From assembly GCA_965153355.1 (NCBI GenBank), contig OZ231128.1, positions 30,690,001 through 30,754,000 on the forward strand: 64,000 bases of DNA, in the 5' to 3' direction. This document shows positions 57,055-64,000 of the stretch, piece after piece. The number at the start of each line of letters is the position of its first letter. Position 1 is the first letter of the stretch. Origin of the DNA: Flaccisagitta enflata (Eukaryota > Chaetognatha > Sagittoidea > Aphragmophora). Made by a program: the position numbers and the translations under genes. The notes beneath the pieces were generated by a model. That model did no database searches. It was not told the origin of the DNA and saw nothing but the letters and a program-made list of their open reading frames with translations.

Positions 57055-58073
57055 TGTTCCTTAGTGGTTAAAAATCAGCTGCTTTGTCAAATACTTTGTC
57101 AGTTTTGCCCAATTTTGCCACATTTTTGTGGAAATTTGATTAAAGAAGAAAAAAAAACAAAAATAACCCCCCCCCCAAAAAAAATGTTTTATGTTTTACA
57201 ATTTGCCCAATTGTTCTATGAAATTTATTCTGTCTTCTGTTCCTTAGTGGTTAAAAATCAGCTGCTTCGCCAAACATTTTATCAGTTTGGCCCAATTCCG
57301 CCACATTTTTGTGGAAATTTGATTAAAAAAAGAAAAAAAAAAAAAAAAAAAAAAAGAAAAAAAAAGAAAAAAAAAAAAAAAAAAAAAAAAAAACAAAAAA
57401 AAAAAAAAAAAAAACAAATAAAAAAAAACAAATAAAAAAATAGTAAAACACCCATGCCAGGTTGCAAGTCCTGGAGGCGGAAGATTAAGCACTGAAGTGA
57501 TAAAAGCTTTGTATAATCTGTTGAATTTAATGGACATAGTAGTACTCTACTGTGGAGATACGAACATGAAAAGACACCAAGTAATCATTTTATCGAAGGT
57601 ATCCTGTTAGAAAAGAATGATTGTATTAAGATTCTGAGGACTAACTTCATTTGATAATCTAAAGTAAAACATGCAAGAATCTGGTAATTTGACAATTTTG
57701 ATGATTTTCGCCTATTTTTGGTAGTAACTGGACCTACTTTTTAGCTATCTAAATGGGAGAATATGATAAACTGAACTATTCTATGATAAAAAAAGAGTAA
57801 GAGGAGGTATGTTATGAATGATTCCAATGTCAATACTACCATTAAACTCAATTTACAAACAATAGTAAAACATGTAATTTTGGCGATTTTCGCGATTTTC
57901 GCGATTTTCGCGATTTTTGGGGTTACGACACCTCAACTTTTACGCATTTTGGAGGATTATTCCTCAATCCTTATGGGCTCAAAATTTTTTTCCCTCTTTT
58001 ATACATTTAATAAACCCTCAGAATCCAGAGTTCTGTAATGATTTTCCAAAAACATCACTCTATGACCCCCTCT
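57055..58073 (-). repeat. Right terminal inverted repeat arm
   Basis: Inverted copy of 53191-54203. It differs mainly in the length of a poly-A run at 57327-57440 and scattered substitutions, so the arms have diverged since insertion. Confidence 0.85.
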
Positions 58074-58083
58074 ACTGATTACT
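58074..58083. repeat. 10-bp target site duplication, right copy
   Basis: ACTGATTACT directly after the right inverted repeat, identical to 53181-53190. A (GTT)n microsatellite starts about ten bases beyond. Confidence 0.88.
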
Positions 58084-58093
58084 CTTAACTGAA

Positions 58094-58821
<728 letters not shown>

Positions 58822-59163
58822 ATTTTGCAATGCCGTCGTGCTCTGCACGTTTTGATGTGCTGTGTTATATTTTGCTCTGATCTTTTCTGTCTCTTCGTCT
58901 AGATTCGTATTTCATTCGAAGAAGAGGAGGAAAATATTGTTTTGACTCTTTCTCCTTTAATACCTCCATGATGCCAATCTTACCTGGGACCAAAAACACA
59001 AAATAATACGATGATCCATCATAAGCTCGGGGTTTCATGGGAAACGATTCCTTTGGCCCTCTTTTTAAAGAGCTACGGAAAACGAGACCTGTTTATTACG
59101 CCTATGGCTAAAGGACGTGTGAGTGGGTAAGGGTTGTGGAAGTTTCAAGGAGGATGGTAAGTA

Positions 59164-59298
59164 GGGATGTGGAAGCGGTCGATTTTAATGCCGCTTCCAC
59201 CGCTTCCGCTTCCGCTTCCGCTTCCATTTTACAGTTCAAATACTAGTAGCTATCCCATCCTATAAATTGGAAGCGGTCAATCGCTTCCACATCCCTAA
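59164..59298. mobile_element. Small element with AGGGATGTGGAAGCGGTCGA ends
   Basis: Left TAGGGATGTGGAAGCG and right CGCTTCCACATCCCTA are inverted. The inside has repeated CGCTTC units. The TAGGGATG start resembles hAT ends; target duplication not clear. Confidence 0.55.
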
Positions 59299-59891
59299 TG
59301 GTAACACATGTCTTATATTTTCTCTAAGTTTTAATGTCACCTATATTTTATCTAAGTTTTAATGTCACCTATTTTGAATGCAGTGACCATAATTCACCAG
59401 TCCCTCAAAAGTCGTTAAACGGGTCACCACTGAAATTGTAAGAAATTCATAAAGGATAAATTGTTACAATGATATTTATTGGTTCATTGTCTCAATAGAT
59501 TTGGATCTTTTCTATCCCAAACATTCACCCTTTCCCAGATTTTGGGGCAAGTTGAGTTGCGCGGGATTGGACAAACATATGGGTTAATTTTGTAAGTAAA
59601 GGGTTCAATCCATTATTCCGTTGTAGCAATATGTGACTTCTCAATGGCTAGTTCAAGAAACGGTCAAGAGAGAAAGAGAAAGACAGGGATCTTGACGAAA
59701 TGGACAAAGCACATTGCCATACCAATAAAGGCGGCTCTCGCCGACCGGAAAAAAGTCGTAAATGGGAGTCTCTTTTTTCATTGCATGTTCCTCTGTGTGC
59801 ATCTCATGATATCTGGTTGACTGCCTGCCTGTTTTTGTCATTCAAACTGTCTCTTTGTGTCTCTTTTTTGGTCTTCCTTTGTCTTTGAGTG

Positions 59892-61404
<1,513 letters not shown>

Positions 61405-61430
61405 CTCTTTCTCTCTTTCAAGCAGAGTAA

Positions 61431-62702
61431 AAAGCTAGGGTCAGAGAAGTCACGAATTTTTGTTTTACAGTATCGACCAGGTCGATCTAATCATGGTCGA
61501 TTCCAGAAAAAGTATCTTCTCAGTATCGACCATAGGTCGATTTTTTACCAGTTAGCCCTTTCCCCATTTACAAATGCTGTTTACTGTCAGAGCAACATGT
61601 TTTAGAAACCAACTGGTTTCACAAGATTAGATGTTTGAGATTTTTACCTTGGCCTTGTAAGTTTGTAGTTACCATGCGACTCAAAAAGAAAAAGGCGCAC
61701 TTTTGGATGACTAATTTTACCTATAGATCCTGCAAAAACTAAATAAAATCTTAGGTCATCTGAAAGTCCTTTGAAAGTACTTTCATTTGGCACCAATCTG
61801 GTATTGCTATCTTTTTTTGTTTAGAAATGGCATTAGTTTGAATGAAAACGTTGCCCATTTCAGTTTTGCAGTCCATAAATAGAAATGCATTTTAGCAAAT
61901 CAGTGCTTGTGTTTGCAGGGCTCTAGCTTAACCGTTTGAGATACAGACTTGGAATTGGTCTGAAAGATTTTTGAAAAATCTTTCAAAATGTTTTTTTTTT
62001 TTTAAATAGTTAAAGTTGATTTTTATGCATGTTTTATTACTTAATAAAGGGGTGCATCTTTTTTTTTTTTTAGCTGAGTGGTATTTGTAGTTGATACAAA
62101 AAAAAAGGAGTAAACAAGCACTCATTGGGAGCGGAAGAAAACTCTGAAAGCCCACAGTTTTTAAGATGCCTCTTTAACTTTTTTTTCATCAAATTGAACA
62201 AGGCGACATTTAGCGCAATCTTTTTTTGCATGTATACTGTATAACAGGCTTTGTCCGTACATCTGTCGGTCTATCTGTTGCTCAAGTTGAAAACGCGAAG
62301 ACTCGCATTTATGAAACTGTAGTTGTTTCTACCTTGTGTCCAAGCGCATACTCGGAAAGGCTTTTTTTCCAAAATGGGTAATATTTTGGATGAAAAGTGA
62401 TCTCGATCTCCATAGTTTCCTGCGACCTATTCCTTTTGAAACAAAAACAATTTGTTTTCAATTTGTTCATTTTTCCATTTTTGATTATTCAATATCAAGG
62501 GAATTCAGTTTTATAACTTTTTTTTCTTAATTTACTCACAGATCAGACTCATTACTAAATTAGTGCTAGCTTCCTTTGCGCCGGAACAAAGACAAAAAAA
62601 AATCGACCCAATACATGTGTGCTTTGGTGAATCAGGAAGATTTTTTAGAAATATAGAAAATCGACCAGATTAATCAACTAGTCGATAGTATCGTGACACC
62701 TC
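61431..62702. other. AT-rich terminal stretch, no gene recognised
   Basis: Contains short repeats of GTATCGACCAGGTCGAT type (61470-61545) and blocks also seen at 2860-2900 and 3950-4010 (GAAAGTACTTT; CAATCTGGTATTGCTATC; TAGAAATGGCATTAGTTTG). Otherwise unassigned. Confidence 0.5.
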
Positions 62703-63410
62703 TGGCTAGCGTCATAAAAGCTAGGGTCAATTTGTGTAACATCTTGACTTTTTTTTTAAGTTACACAGGGCTGAAAAATAGGGTCAATGAAGATTATCAA
62801 TTTTTGAGAAGATGCGAAAAATAAAAAAAGATTTAAAAATTCATAGCGCCAAAACTAATGATCGTAGAGATTTCTGGTTGGCGCCATTTGAAAGAGAAAA
62901 ATAAGCTCTTTCTTAGCTATGAATATCAAAAAATGTATCATCCCACTCGGAAAATGACCCAATTTTCAAAAATTGCCCCAAACCGAAAATGGAAAACTTG
63001 ATTTCTCCCTTAAGTTTCAAAAAGTTGAATTACGTAATTCGACTTTTTTCCAATAATGCAAAAGCTAGTGTCATAAAAGTTAGGGCTAATTTGTGTAACA
63101 TCTTGACGCTTCACTCTTGTTACATGGGGCTGAAAAATGGGATCAATGAAAAATATCGATTTTTGCAAAAATGCGAAAAAATATTAAAAGATTCAAAAAT
63201 TTGTAGCGCCAAAATTAATGATCGTAGAGACTTCTGGTTGGCGCCAGAGAAAAATAAGCTCTTTCTTAGCTATGAATATCAAAAAATGTATCATCCCAGC
63301 CCCAAAACGGCACAACTTCCGAAAATTGTCTCAAATCCAAAATGGAAAACTTTATTTCTCCCCTACGTTTCAAAAAGTCGAATTACGTAATTCGACTTTT
63401 TTCCAACTAG
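62703..63410 (+). repeat. Two tandem ~355-bp units ending in a palindrome
   Basis: Units at about 62703-63058 and 63062-63410 share AAAGCTAGGGTCAATTTGTG, ATGATCGTAGAGATTTCTGG and AGCTCTTTCTTAGCTATGAA. Each ends with TCGAATTACGTAATTCGA (first copy diverged). A third, weaker unit begins near 63840. A 133-codon frame here is a by-product. Confidence 0.75.
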
Positions 63411-63596
63411 CCTATACTCGGGGGTTTATTTTCTCTATGCCACTTAGCTGCTGTCAGTTGCCCATTACCAATAAAGGCGGCTCTCGCCGTAGGAAAAAAG
63501 TCGTAAGTGCAAGGTTTTGGAATTTTTTGTGATTGTGTTTTGTCTGGTTGATTGCCTTTTTTTCTCCAGGCATCTTTTTGGTTTGTTCCATTCTCT

Positions 63597-63775
63597 ACAT
63601 GTGTTTCTCTGTTTGAGACAGAGGCATCCAACCCCCATCCACACCCCAACCCCAACCCCCACACACAAGCATCTAGACTGCTTGTTTTTCCACTTTTCCA
63701 CTCGGACGGACAAATGGACCAACAGACCGATGGATGGACTGACAGACAAAGCCTGTCATAGAGTCCAGAGTTGAA
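63597..63775 (+). mobile_element. Hairpin/tetranucleotide element, GGGGTCAC-type, partial
   Basis: CCAACCCCCATCCACACCCC, CTGCTTGTTTTTCCACTTTT, GGAC/GACC core, ACAAAGCCTGTCATAGAG. Both ends are decayed. Confidence 0.5.
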
Positions 63776-64000
63776 ATGAGAGAGAGACTGTGCTGCCAGG
63801 ATGCACAATCATCACCTGGGATATTTCAAAGTTCAAATAGACTTCAATTAACTCAAGTCCTCGTTTTTGAGAAAAATGTGAAAAATGTGAAAAAATATAA
63901 AAAGATTTAAAAAATCATATCTCCAAAACTATCGATCGCACAGAATTCTGCTTGGTGTCATGTGAAAGAGGAGAATTAGCTCTTTCTTAGCTTTTAATTT

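Larger units (their letters stand above)
53191..58073. mobile_element. DNA transposon with ~1-kb terminal inverted repeats and 10-bp target duplication
   Basis: The ends are AGAGGGGGTCATAGAGTGAT and its complement. The arms (about 53191-54203 and 57055-58073) match base for base over long stretches, including the GCGAAAATC triplication, the CTTCCGCCTCCAGGACTTGC block and the paired AATTGGGCCAAACTGA blocks. Flanks are ACTGATTACT on both sides. Between the arms lies a broken gene plus a nested insertion. A 9-11 bp duplication with very long inverted repeats fits Mutator-like elements best, but no transposase of that type is visible, so the superfamily is an inference. Confidence 0.88.

Noticed and set aside
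53191-58073. Polinton/Maverick identity for the long-TIR element
   Set aside because: Ends start with AG as in Polintons, but the duplication is 10 bp not 6, the element is under 5 kb and no polymerase, integrase or capsid gene is visible.
62989-63390. 133-codon frame near the right edge
   Set aside because: It runs along a tandem 355-bp noncoding unit and has no recognisable domain or splice signals.

Overview
The window is animal nuclear DNA. It holds intron-split receptor and signalling genes with GT..AG junctions, a large chromatin-reader gene, and intergenic and intronic sequence packed with microsatellites, minisatellites and small inverted-repeat transposons. The gene set (nicotinic-type Cys-loop receptor, noggin, BAZ2-type reader) points to a bilaterian or cnidarian, probably a marine invertebrate. 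I cannot name the phylum. The many short elements built around a tetranucleotide core and ending in a hairpin recall the pearl / Helitron-associated elements described in molluscs and insects, but that is only suggestive.

Layout. 1.6-9.1 kb, minus strand: four phase-2 exons of a secreted-looking protein with two kringle domains (N-terminus not found). 13.5-13.7 kb, minus: an orphan terminal exon of unknown identity. 14.7-15.4 kb, minus: two exons of a noggin orthologue carrying an extra Gln-rich loop. 17.3-29.7 kb, plus: a complete 11-exon alpha-type nicotinic acetylcholine receptor subunit (485 aa as modelled), head to head with noggin. Its introns carry many repeats, and one (TC)n tract appears to have become coding. 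32.1-40.6 kb, minus: a BAZ2-family protein (2,785 aa) encoded in one 8.4-kb exon behind a 5' leader exon boundary. 43.8-45.1 kb, minus: a single-exon protein with an arylamine N-acetyltransferase-like fold and a Cys-His-Asp triad. 46-64 kb: almost pure repeat, with no intact gene recognised.

Mobile DNA. The best-defined element is 53191-58073: 4,883 bp, terminal inverted repeats of about 1 kb, a perfect 10-bp target duplication, and a broken gene for a protein family I recall as multicopy in invertebrate genomes. Three recurrent classes of short dispersed element share one design: a terminal hairpin, a (GGAC/GACC)n core and an AACAAGGCC-like or GGGGTCACAATATCG-like far end. Other classes carry 29-bp, 11-bp or roughly 90-bp minisatellites next to short perfect hairpins. 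Two insertions landed inside such elements, and related uninterrupted copies in the window show what the empty sites looked like.

The genes do not form an operon or a pathway. Noggin (a secreted BMP antagonist), the kringle protein and the receptor act outside the cell or at its surface, BAZ2 acts on chromatin, and the NAT-like enzyme is probably cytosolic.
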